This document shows positions 23,734 through 30,688 of a stretch of DNA of 64,000 nt, piece after piece. Both the position numbers and the translations under genes were made by a program. Positions within the stretch are counted from its first letter, which is position 1. Every line of letters begins with the position of its first letter. The notes beneath the pieces are model-generated. The model was not told the origin of the DNA, ran no database searches, and was given only the letters and a program-made list of their open reading frames with translations. This stretch comes from Puerhibacterium puerhi (GTDB lineage: Bacteria; Actinomycetota; Actinomycetes; Actinomycetales; Cellulomonadaceae), in NCBI RefSeq assembly GCF_009846865.1, contig NZ_WUWN01000001.1:300743-364742 (forward strand), given 5' to 3'.

Positions 23734-25169
23734 ACGCAGCCTCCTTCGTCCTCGTCCGCGTCCTCGTCCTCGACACGGCGTTCGGCGCGGCCCTCGCCGC
23801 TGCCGTCCCAGGGCAGCACGACGTGCACGCGCCATCCTCCTCCGGCCCGTGGCCCCGCCTCGACCCGGCCGCCGAGGACCGCGGCGCGCTCGCGCATGCC
23901 GAGGACGCCCCGCCCGGTCCCGCCGCCGGCCGACGGCCGGGTGCCGCCGTCGTCGAGGACCTCCACCTCGATCTGCCGCGCGTCGCGGCGGACGCCGACG
24001 TGCGCCCCGGTGGTGCCCGGCGCGTGCCGCAGCACGTTGGTCAGCGCCTCGGTGACGACGCGAGCCACGGCCAGGCGCAGCGAGGTGTCGGCGGGCAGCG
24101 GCACCTCGAGGCCGCTCGCCGACACGGGGACCCCTGCGGCGCGGAACCGGTCGACCACGACGGCCAGGTCCGTCACCGCCGGCTCCGGGCGCTCCCCCGC
24201 CCCGGCCTCCCGCGGGTCGAGGGCACCGAGCACCCGCTGCATGTCCGTCAGTGCCTCGCGGCCGGTGCGCGAGAGGTGCCGCAGCGCGTCGCGCGAGCGG
24301 TCCGGGGCGCGGTCGAGGGCGGCGGCGGCGCCGTCGGACAGGGCGACCATCACCGACACGCTGTGGGCGACGACGTCGTGCATCTCGCGCGCGATGCGGG
24401 CCCGCTCGGCGGCCCGGGCGAGGGCGGCGCTCTGGTCGCGCTCGCGCGCCAGCGCCGCGTAGCGCTCGACCAGGTCGAGCGCGTGCCGCCGCCGCGCGCG
24501 TGCCGCCGACCCCGTGGCGACACCGAGCAGCAGCAGCGCGAGCAGCAGGGACACCGAGGCCGAGCGGCGGCCCGAGGAGAAGGGCGGCTCGGTGAGCGCG
24601 CGCGGGGGCCCGCCGGCGGAGGACACCGGCGCGTCCGCCCACAGCAGGATCTCGGCGAGCCCGATGTCCTGCCACGCCCACTGCGCGACCACGAGGACGG
24701 CGAACACCGCCGCGGCGGTGAGCCAGGTGGCGCGCGCCGGGCGGGCGGCGGCGACGGCGTGCAGCGCGCAGGCGAGGCAGACCCCGAGCACGCCGAGCAC
24801 GGCGGCCGTGCCCAAGGAGGCGACGGCCAGGACGGTCAGCGCGCCGGTGACGCCGAGCGGCCACCGGCGCCGGGCGGCCACGAGCGCCGCCCCGAGCACG
24901 GCCCCGACCGACCACGCCGTCGGGACCGCCCACGCCGCGGACGCACCCGGCGAGTACATCCCCAGGTTGGTGGACCCCTGCACGGTCTGCCACGCCAGGG
25001 TCACGGTGACGAGCCCGAGCAGCAGCACCACCGCGGCGGGCGCGGCGTCGGTGGCCCAGGGGTGGGCGGCGGCCCAGCGCCGCACCGGCCCCGCTCGTTG
25101 CACCTGGGTCGGCGTCGGGACGAGGTCGGCATCGCTCACGGCCCCCACCTTCCCATCGCTGGGCGTCAT
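23730..25169 (-). CDS. Sensor histidine kinase, HisKA_3 (NarL-partner) type
   Basis: A 479-residue membrane kinase. Residues about 35-205 form several hydrophobic helices without a large extracellular domain, the intramembrane-sensing layout often paired with ABC transporters. The dimerisation helix carries the phospho-acceptor His264 in RIAREMHDVVAHSVSVMV. The ATPase domain has the N-box VVTEALTNVLRHAPG and G-box GRGVLGMRERAAVLGG. The C-terminus is an unusual acidic tail (VEDEDADEDEGG). ATG at 25169 overlaps the permease stop as ATGA; a GTG ten codons downstream with a GGAAGGTGG site is an alternative start. Confidence 0.9.
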   Translation of the reverse strand: MTPSDGKVGAVSDADLVPTPTQVQRAGPVRRWAAAHPWATDAAPAAVVLLLGLVTVTLAWQTVQGSTNLGMYSPGASAAWAVPTAWSVGAVLGAALVAARRRWPLGVTGALTVLAVASLGTAAVLGVLGVCLACALHAVAAARPARATWLTAAAVFAVLVVAQWAWQDIGLAEILLWADAPVSSAGGPPRALTEPPFSSGRRSASVSLLLALLLLGVATGSAARARRRHALDLVERYAALARERDQSAALARAAERARIAREMHDVVAHSVSVMVALSDGAAAALDRAPDRSRDALRHLSRTGREALTDMQRVLGALDPREAGAGERPEPAVTDLAVVVDRFRAAGVPVSASGLEVPLPADTSLRLAVARVVTEALTNVLRHAPGTTGAHVGVRRDARQIEVEVLDDGGTRPSAGGGTGRGVLGMRERAAVLGGRVEAGPRAGGGWRVHVVLPWDGSGEGRAERRVEDEDADEDEGGCV

Positions 25170-25969
25170 CGCGTGACGTCGCCCCGGCACAGCCGCCCGG
25201 CTCCCGCCGCGAGCGCCCCGACGGCCCACCCGGCCAGGACGAGACCGCCGCCCCATGCCCCCAGCCGCGGCCCCCGGCTCGCCGCGTCCAGCGCCGCGAG
25301 CGCCGCGTCGTCGAGGAGCAGGCGCGCCCCGGCGCCGGGTAGTGCGGCGCGCAGCGTGTCGGTGACCTGCCCGGGGTTGGTCGCGAGGAGCTGGTCGACG
25401 ACGACGAGCAGGATCACCCCAGCGACGATCACCGCCCCCGGGCGGCGCAGCAGGGCCCCGAGACCCAGGCCGAGCAGCGCCACCCCGACGAGGTGGAGCA
25501 CGAAGCCCGCGAGCATCCGTGCTGTCTCGGGGTCCGCGAGCTCGAGCACGAGCCCCGCCCGGGTGCGCGCGTCGGTCGTCGCGAGCGCGGACGCCGCCAG
25601 CGCGGCGGCCGCGGTGACGCCCGCGCCGGCGCCCGTCACGACCGCCTGCGCGGCGAGCACCGGCAGCCGCCGGGGCACCGCGGTGAACGTGGCCGTGGCG
25701 GCGCCGCTGCTGTGCTCGCCGGCGCCGACCAGCGCGCCGAGCGCGAGTGCCCCGGTCTGGGCGAGCACCGAGCCGGCGACGACGAGCGACACCCCGGTGG
25801 GCCCGTCGCCCCGGCCGGCGAACAGGCTCAGCCCGTAGGCCAGGCTCGCCGCGGCGAGGGCGGTGCCGAGCGCCACCCAGAGGGTGGAGCGCAGGCCGAC
25901 GAGCTTGGTCCACTCCGCGGCGAGGACGCCGGCGAAGGAGACCCGGGTGGCGGGCGTCCTGGTGGTCAT
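25166..25969 (-). CDS. ABC-2 type transporter permease (second of tandem pair)
   Basis: A 267-residue permease with about six hydrophobic helices. Its start, FAGVLAAEWTKLVGLRSTLWV, is the ABC-2 opening of actinobacterial exporters. It closely parallels the neighbouring permease (FRGVLAAEWTKVTSLRAPYW; both then have VPRRLPVLAAQ.VVT), so the two arose by tandem duplication and probably form a heterodimer. GGAGGG precedes the ATG. The stop overlaps the kinase start by four bases. Confidence 0.85.
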   Translation of the reverse strand: MTTRTPATRVSFAGVLAAEWTKLVGLRSTLWVALGTALAAASLAYGLSLFAGRGDGPTGVSLVVAGSVLAQTGALALGALVGAGEHSSGAATATFTAVPRRLPVLAAQAVVTGAGAGVTAAAALAASALATTDARTRAGLVLELADPETARMLAGFVLHLVGVALLGLGLGALLRRPGAVIVAGVILLVVVDQLLATNPGQVTDTLRAALPGAGARLLLDDAALAALDAASRGPRLGAWGGGLVLAGWAVGALAAGAGRLCRGDVTR

Positions 25970-25982
25970 CGGATCCCTCCGC

Positions 25983-26849
25983 TCAGACGAGGTCGCGGCG
26001 GCGCAGGCGCACCGCGGCGGCCACGAGCGGGACGAGCGCCCACGCGGCGAGGACGGCCGCCGCGCCCCACGGGCCGAGGTCCGGGGCCCCTGCCACCCCG
26101 CCGCCGCCCGGGGGCGCCGTGAGGAACGACGCGGCGCCGCTGGGCGTGAACGTCACGAGGGTGCTCGCCGGGTCCGCCGGCACGGCGCCGGCGGGCGCCG
26201 CCGGGCCGGTGCCGCCGTCCGTGGCCAGCGACAGCCCGACCGGCAGCACCAGCACGAGGACGAGGATGCCGACCAGGGCGGGCACAGTGCGGCGCAGCAG
26301 CGCGCCGGCGGCGAGCCCGCACAGGGCCAGGCCGACGAGGTACAGCGCGGTGCCGACGAGCACCTGCGGCGTCCCGTCCGCGGTGAGGTCGACGGCGATG
26401 CCCCTGCCGGAGGCTGCCGGCAGGATGCCCGCGACCGCGGCGATCACGGCCAGCAGCGCGGCGACCACCGCGAACGCGGCGGTGACCACGACCTGGGCGG
26501 CGAGCACGGGCAGGCGCCGCGGCACTGTCGCGAACGTCGTGCGGAACGTGCCGGTGGCGAACTCCCCCGTCCCCACGAGGACACCCAGGACCAGGGGCCC
26601 CACCTGGGCGAGCAGGACACCCGAGGTCAGCGAGTCGAGCGGGTCGAACCCCGGGTCCACCGACGAGGCGTTCGCGGAGACGTACGTGAGGAGCCCGCAG
26701 GCCACGGCGGTGGCGGCGGCCGCCCAGTACGGCGCGCGCAGGCTGGTGACCTTGGTCCACTCGGCGGCGAGGACGCCGCGGAACGTCATGGCCCCGCGGC
26801 CGGCCGCGGGCCGGGCCGCGCGCGGTGCGGCGACGGCGTGCGCGCTCAT
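25983..26849 (-). CDS. ABC-2 type transporter permease (first of tandem pair)
   Basis: A 288-residue permease, the paralogue of the gene at 25166. An extra 20-residue Ala/Arg-rich N-terminal leader precedes the shared FRGVLAAEWTK motif. A larger Gly/Pro/Ala-rich extracellular loop (about residues 205-250) separates the last helices. ATG overlaps the ATPase stop as ATGA; 13 bases separate its stop from the next permease. It forms the membrane part of an exporter with the upstream ATPase. Confidence 0.85.
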   Translation of the reverse strand: MSAHAVAAPRAARPAAGRGAMTFRGVLAAEWTKVTSLRAPYWAAAATAVACGLLTYVSANASSVDPGFDPLDSLTSGVLLAQVGPLVLGVLVGTGEFATGTFRTTFATVPRRLPVLAAQVVVTAAFAVVAALLAVIAAVAGILPAASGRGIAVDLTADGTPQVLVGTALYLVGLALCGLAAGALLRRTVPALVGILVLVLVLPVGLSLATDGGTGPAAPAGAVPADPASTLVTFTPSGAASFLTAPPGGGGVAGAPDLGPWGAAAVLAAWALVPLVAAAVRLRRRDLV

Positions 26850-27607
26850 CGGGCGTCTCCTGCGGTGGTGGTGGTCGGCGACGTCGTGGCCCGGCCGCGG
26901 TACTGCACGGCGCCGGCCGTCAGCTGCAGGTACGCCTCCTCGAGCGTGCCGCCGGAGCGCTCGACGATCTCGTGCACCGGCGCGTCGGCGAGCAGCCGTC
27001 CCCGGCCGATGATCACGACCCGGTCGGCGCACAGCGCGAGCTCGTGCATGAGGTGGGACGAGAGGAGCACCGTCCGCCCCTCCGCCGCCAGGTCGCGCAC
27101 CAGGCGGCGCACCCAGAGCACCCCGTCGGGGTCGAGCCCGTTCACCGGCTCGTCGAGGATCAGGGTTCCCGGGTCGCCGAGCAGCGCCCCGGCGATCCCC
27201 AGGCGCTGACCCATGCCGAGCGAGTAGGTCCCGGCCCGGCGGTGGGCGACCGGCTCCAGGCCGGTCATGGCGATCACCTCGTCCACCCGCGACCGCGGGA
27301 TGCCGTGCGTGCGGGCCTGCGCCAGCAGGTGCCGGAACGCCGTGCGCCCCGGGTGCACCGAGCGGGCGTCCAGCATGACACCCACGCTGTGCAGCGGGGC
27401 GTCCAGCTCGGCGTACCGGCGCCCGTCCACCGTCGCCGTCCCGGCCGTCGGGCGCTCCAGGCCCACGATCATCCGCATCGTCGTCGACTTCCCGGCACCG
27501 TCGGGCCCGAGGAAGCCGGTCACGGTCCCGGGCCGGGCCGTGAACGTCAGCCCGTCCACCGCCGTCGTGGACCCGTAGCGCTTCACCAGCGCCTCCACCT
27601 CGATCAC
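26846..27607 (-). CDS. ABC-2 exporter ATP-binding protein
   Basis: A 253-residue ATPase of the multidrug/bacitracin-type group (CcmA-like). The Walker A reads GPDGAGKSTT, with Asp where most members have Asn. The signature is atypical (YSLGMGQRLGIAGAL), Walker B is LILDEPVNGLD, and the switch His is in VLLSSHLMHE. GTG start after GGGAGAG. It is first in a five-gene operon (ATPase, two permeases, kinase, regulator), each joined by overlaps or short gaps, a layout typical of exporters induced by membrane-active compounds. Confidence 0.9.
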   Translation of the reverse strand: MIEVEALVKRYGSTTAVDGLTFTARPGTVTGFLGPDGAGKSTTMRMIVGLERPTAGTATVDGRRYAELDAPLHSVGVMLDARSVHPGRTAFRHLLAQARTHGIPRSRVDEVIAMTGLEPVAHRRAGTYSLGMGQRLGIAGALLGDPGTLILDEPVNGLDPDGVLWVRRLVRDLAAEGRTVLLSSHLMHELALCADRVVIIGRGRLLADAPVHEIVERSGGTLEEAYLQLTAGAVQYRGRATTSPTTTTAGDAR

Positions 27608-28451
27608 GTTCTCTCCCGTCGTCGTCGGACGGCCTGCGCGCACGAGCGCTCGGCCGTTCTCGACGCTAGGGACGCGACCAGCCGCCGGTGCACCTCCCGA
27701 CGGACGAGATCGAGGTCCCGCCCACGTCGTCCGGAAGGAGGAGGCGGCCTCGTCACCCGCCACCCGCACCGCCTACCCGGAGGTCCCGCTTCGGGTCGAG
27801 TACGAGCTCACACTCCTCAAGGAACATCAGGACGAGCGCTGCGAACCTCGACGACCTCCGGCAGCTCAGTGCTGCGCACGCCGGTCGACCTGCACGGCAT
27901 GGGGATCGTTCCTGGGTCGAAAGGAGCCGACGATCGCCGCCGACCCCACGAAGTGCACGACAAGCAGGGCGACGCGGACGGCTTCGATCGGCGACATGTG
28001 GCACTGGTTCGGCAGCGGCGCCTGCGCGTCGCCGGCACGCCCGACTCCGGACTGCGGTCCTGGCTCTACGCCGCAGGCATCACCGCGATCGCGAACATCA
28101 CGGTCGCGGCCGCCTGGACCTGAGTCGCGACCACGCCCTCGTCGTCCACGAGCGAGTCGCACGCGCGGTCGTGCACTGCGCCGAGCTGAAGCTCGAGCTC
28201 GAAGAGGACACCGGGAGCGCGCTCGCAAGGGCGAGACCGTGGTGACCGTCGGCGCCGGAAGTGATGCGTCGTTCGAGGGGCTCACATACTTGCGTGCGCC
28301 GACTTGTCGACGTGTCTCGGGTGCATGTACCGCTGCAGTGCGCGTGCCCCGCTGCTTTCTGCGGTGCACGCCTGTTCGACGTACTTGGTTGAGCCGAGCG
28401 CCGGACGAACGGGAATCCGCACCGCTTGGAGCGACGTGTGCGAGGGAGGCG
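27608..28451. other. 844-base region of apparently decayed coding sequence
   Basis: No intact gene is seen. On the minus strand a short piece around 27930-28000 encodes MSPIEAVRVALLVVHFVGSA, which looks like the first helix of a small membrane protein but runs into stops or shifts frame soon after. Another frame just upstream (28060-28130) has the helix-like TVMFAIAVMPAA followed by a stop. The GC content falls in the right half. The operon promoter of the ABC exporter should lie near 27610-27700, but no convincing -35/-10 was found. Confidence 0.5.
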
Positions 28452-29252
28452 TTACCTGCGCCGGTCGGGGTCGGTGAGCCGATGCAGGGCTGTCACCACC
28501 TGTCGCCGGGACGCGAGGCGAGTGCCGAACGACGCGACACGGTTCAACCGCCCGTCGATGACGCTCGGGCCCGGGTTGCGCCGCTCCAGGTGGGCGATTG
28601 CGGTGGCGACGACGTCCTCGGGAGAGCGCATGCGTGCACCTGCGGTGGCATTGTCGGTGCCCACCACCGAGTTGAACTCCGTCGCCGTTGCACCGGGCGA
28701 GAGCGCGAAGACCGTCAGCCCCGTGCCGCGAAGCTCAGCCCAGAGGGACTCGGTGAAACTGAGCACGAAGGCCTTGGCCGCACCATAGACGGCCATTCTC
28801 GGTGTCGGGGTGTACGCGGCCATGCTGGCGACGTTGACAAGGAACCCGTCGCCCGCACGCACGAGGTCCGGGAGGAACGTGCGAGCGAGCCTGACTGGCG
28901 CGCTGACGTCGACTGCGATCTCTTGCTCGACCCGGTCGGCGTCCTCCTCGAGGAATGGGCCCCAGGTGCCGAAGCCGGCTGCGTTCACGAGGCTCGTGAC
29001 CTGGACGCCCTGTGCCGCAAGCGCCTCGTGCAGGCGGGTCGGGCTGTTCGGCTGCGCCAGGTCGGCCACCAGCGGGACGACCTGCACGGAGTGCTGGGCG
29101 GAGAGGCGGTCGGCAAGGACGTGCAGCCTGTCGGCGCGACGAGCGACCAGGACGAGGGCGCTGCCCCGGCGGGCGAGGGCGTGGGCGAACTCCCGTCCGA
29201 TCCCGGAGGAAGCGCCGGTGACGAGCACCGTCTGCGAAGCGAAGTCGATCAT
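28452..29252 (-). CDS. Short-chain dehydrogenase/reductase (SDR)
   Basis: A 266-residue classical SDR. The NADP(H) motif is VLVTGASSGIGREFAHAL, with Arg-Arg after strand 2 (VARRADRL) favouring NADP; the NAAG motif is LVNAAGFGTWG; the catalytic residues are Ser in VNVASMAAYTP and Tyr-Lys in VYGAAKAFVLS. The substrate is unknown. TAGAGT lies six bases before the ATG, so the transcript is probably leaderless. It is divergent from a TetR gene, with a palindromic operator between the two promoters, so TetR repression is likely. GC is somewhat lower than in the surrounding genes. Confidence 0.9.
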   Translation of the reverse strand: MIDFASQTVLVTGASSGIGREFAHALARRGSALVLVARRADRLHVLADRLSAQHSVQVVPLVADLAQPNSPTRLHEALAAQGVQVTSLVNAAGFGTWGPFLEEDADRVEQEIAVDVSAPVRLARTFLPDLVRAGDGFLVNVASMAAYTPTPRMAVYGAAKAFVLSFTESLWAELRGTGLTVFALSPGATATEFNSVVGTDNATAGARMRSPEDVVATAIAHLERRNPGPSVIDGRLNRVASFGTRLASRRQVVTALHRLTDPDRRR

Positions 29253-29258
29253 TGCGGC

Positions 29259-29307
29259 ACTCTATGCCCACTTGGCACTGAGTGCCAGCATGACACCTTG
29301 GTACGAT
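29259..29307. promoter_or_regulatory. Divergent SDR/TetR promoters with palindromic operator
   Basis: TGGCACT-g-AGTGCCA (29273-29287) is a perfect 7+7 inverted repeat. The SDR -10, TAGAGT (29264-29259, minus), has CTGGCA 18 bases upstream as a possible -35. The TetR -10, TACGAT, is at 29302-29307. The palindrome lies between the -10 boxes and overlaps the SDR -35 region, so one repressor dimer could shut both promoters. Confidence 0.6.
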
Positions 29308-29313
29308 CGGTGG

Positions 29314-29949
29314 GTGAGCGTATCCACCTCCGGGGTGGCCTGGGAGCGTCAGCGTGCGGCCTTGCGCCGGGAGATCGTCGAGACCGCCGTCCGGCTCTTC
29401 ACCGAGAACGGGTTCGAGGCGACCACCGTCGACCAGATCGCCGCAGCCGTCGGCATCTCGCGGCGGTCGTTCTTCCGCTACTTCGGGACAAAAGAGGACG
29501 TGCTGCTCAGCGACCTGCTCGCCCGCGGCGAAGCGATCGCCCGCGCGCTGGCGAGCCGACCAGTCGAAGAGGATGCCTGGACAGCGCTGCTGCTCGCCAT
29601 GAACGATGCTCGCGCGGAGCAGAGGTCCGACGCAGCGCAGGATCTCGCCATCGGGCGGATGATGCTCCAGACCCCCTCGTTGCGAGCCCGTCACATCGAG
29701 AAGCGCCTCGCATGGCAGACGATGCTGGTCCCGCCGCTGTCGAGACATGTCCGCGCTGGCAACGCCGAGCTGGCGGCGACGGCCATCGTCGCGACCGCGC
29801 TCGCCTGCCTCGACGTCGCGACAGAAGCGTTCGTCCGCGCGGACGGCACCACGCCCCTTGACGACCTCTACTTCGACGCGCTGGATGCTGCGGTTCCCGC
29901 GAAGCCGCGAGTCGCATCCGCACTGAGGCACCGGCGCGCTGAGGAATGA
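29314..29949 (+). CDS. TetR family transcriptional regulator
   Basis: A 211-residue TetR protein. The N-terminal DNA-binding domain (about 12-60) reads RREIVETAVRLFTENGFEATTVDQIAAAVGISRRSFFRYFGTKED, very close to the family consensus. The C-terminal domain has no recognised ligand pocket. The GTG at 29314 is chosen because TACGAT ends exactly six bases before it; an ATG eight codons upstream would place the start within the promoter. It is divergent from the SDR gene and separated by a palindromic operator, suggesting autoregulation. Confidence 0.9.
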   Translation: MSVSTSGVAWERQRAALRREIVETAVRLFTENGFEATTVDQIAAAVGISRRSFFRYFGTKEDVLLSDLLARGEAIARALASRPVEEDAWTALLLAMNDARAEQRSDAAQDLAIGRMMLQTPSLRARHIEKRLAWQTMLVPPLSRHVRAGNAELAATAIVATALACLDVATEAFVRADGTTPLDDLYFDALDAAVPAKPRVASALRHRRAEE

Positions 29950-29962
29950 CGCCCCGAGCAGA

Positions 29963-30283
29963 TCACCCGGCGGGCGCAAGCTCTCCGACCGAAGGGCACA
30001 CACCACTCGCCCTCCGGGTCGTAGGCGGAGCCCGCCCGCGCCGATCTGTGACCGTCCTCGCGTGCAGGTCGACCGAGCGCACCGCGGGGTCGCGGGACTC
30101 CAGCCACCGCTCGACGTCGGTGGCCTTGAACCGCACGTGCCGGCCGACGTTGTAGCCCTTGGGCCCCTCGCCGTGCTTCGGCCAGGTCCGGATCGTGTCC
30201 TCGGGGACCCGCAGGAACGCCGCGAGGTCGTCCAGGGTCCACAGCCGCTCGACGACGCCGTCGCTGATGATGTGCTCGTCCAT
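29963..30283 (-). CDS. Excisionase-like helix-turn-helix protein (AlpA/HTH_17)
   Basis: A 106-residue protein whose residues 12-68 form an HTH_17/AlpA domain: LWTLDDLAAFLRVPEDTIRTW, then HGEGPKGYNVGRHVRFKATDVERWLES. This is the fold of recombination directionality factors of phages and integrative elements, though free-standing regulators share it. The 35-residue tail is Arg/Pro-rich and unstructured. No strong ribosome site precedes the ATG at 30283. It lies 183 bases from the 3' end of tRNA-Thr, where such genes sit in tRNA-integrated elements, but no integrase gene is present. Confidence 0.75.
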   Translation of the reverse strand: MDEHIISDGVVERLWTLDDLAAFLRVPEDTIRTWPKHGEGPKGYNVGRHVRFKATDVERWLESRDPAVRSVDLHARTVTDRRGRAPPTTRRASGVCPSVGELAPAG

Positions 30284-30422
30284 GCCCGCCAGGTGTGCCG
30301 CGTGCACCACACCCTGCGGGGACGGAGGTGCCGGCAATCGCACAAAGGCGCTGGTGGGGACCAATTTGTGGGGCATCCACGGGACAAATCGCCCTCCTCG
30401 GCGCCCACGTCCGGGATGCACG

Positions 30423-30458
30423 AAGCCCCTGACCTGCGTTTCCGCTGGTCAGGGGCTT
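30423..30458 (-). terminator. Terminator of tRNA-Thr
   Basis: AAGCCCCTGACC (30423-30434) pairs perfectly with GGTCAGGGGCTT (30447-30458) around a 12-base loop, seven bases beyond the tRNA 3' end. Confidence 0.75.
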
Positions 30459-30465
30459 CTGTCGG

Positions 30466-30538
30466 AGCCGCCTGTGGGAATCGAACCCACGACCTATTCA
30501 TTACGAGTGAATCGCTCTGCCGACTGAGCTAAGGCGGC
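30466..30538 (-). tRNA. tRNA-Thr (anticodon CGT)
   Basis: A 73-base tRNA that folds by eye: acceptor stem GCCGCCT / AGGCGGC, D-arm with TTAGCTCAGTCGGCAGAGC, anticodon loop CTCGTAA giving CGT (reads ACG), T-arm GTGGG-TTCGATT-CCCAC, last base T; the CCA is not encoded. A perfect hairpin follows. A decayed copy with its terminator lies about 8.1 kb to the left in the same orientation, and an excisionase-like gene lies next to the 3' end. Confidence 0.95.
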
Positions 30539-30688
30539 GTGCTCGACCGTCTCCGTGCGGATCGGTGAGCGGGGACTACGGTACCCGACGGCGGGGCCGC
30601 GCTCCAAAACGCCCGCCCGCGTGGTCGGTCACACCGACGTCGGCGCACGTCGGCGCCGCATTCCGCGCCGAGGAGCGGGCCTCGGGCG

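Noticed and set aside
27866..28369. Open frame of 167 codons in the gap after the ABC exporter
   Set aside because: Only a 20-residue hydrophobic piece looks protein-like; the rest is Arg-rich and low in structure. Treated as a decayed fragment.
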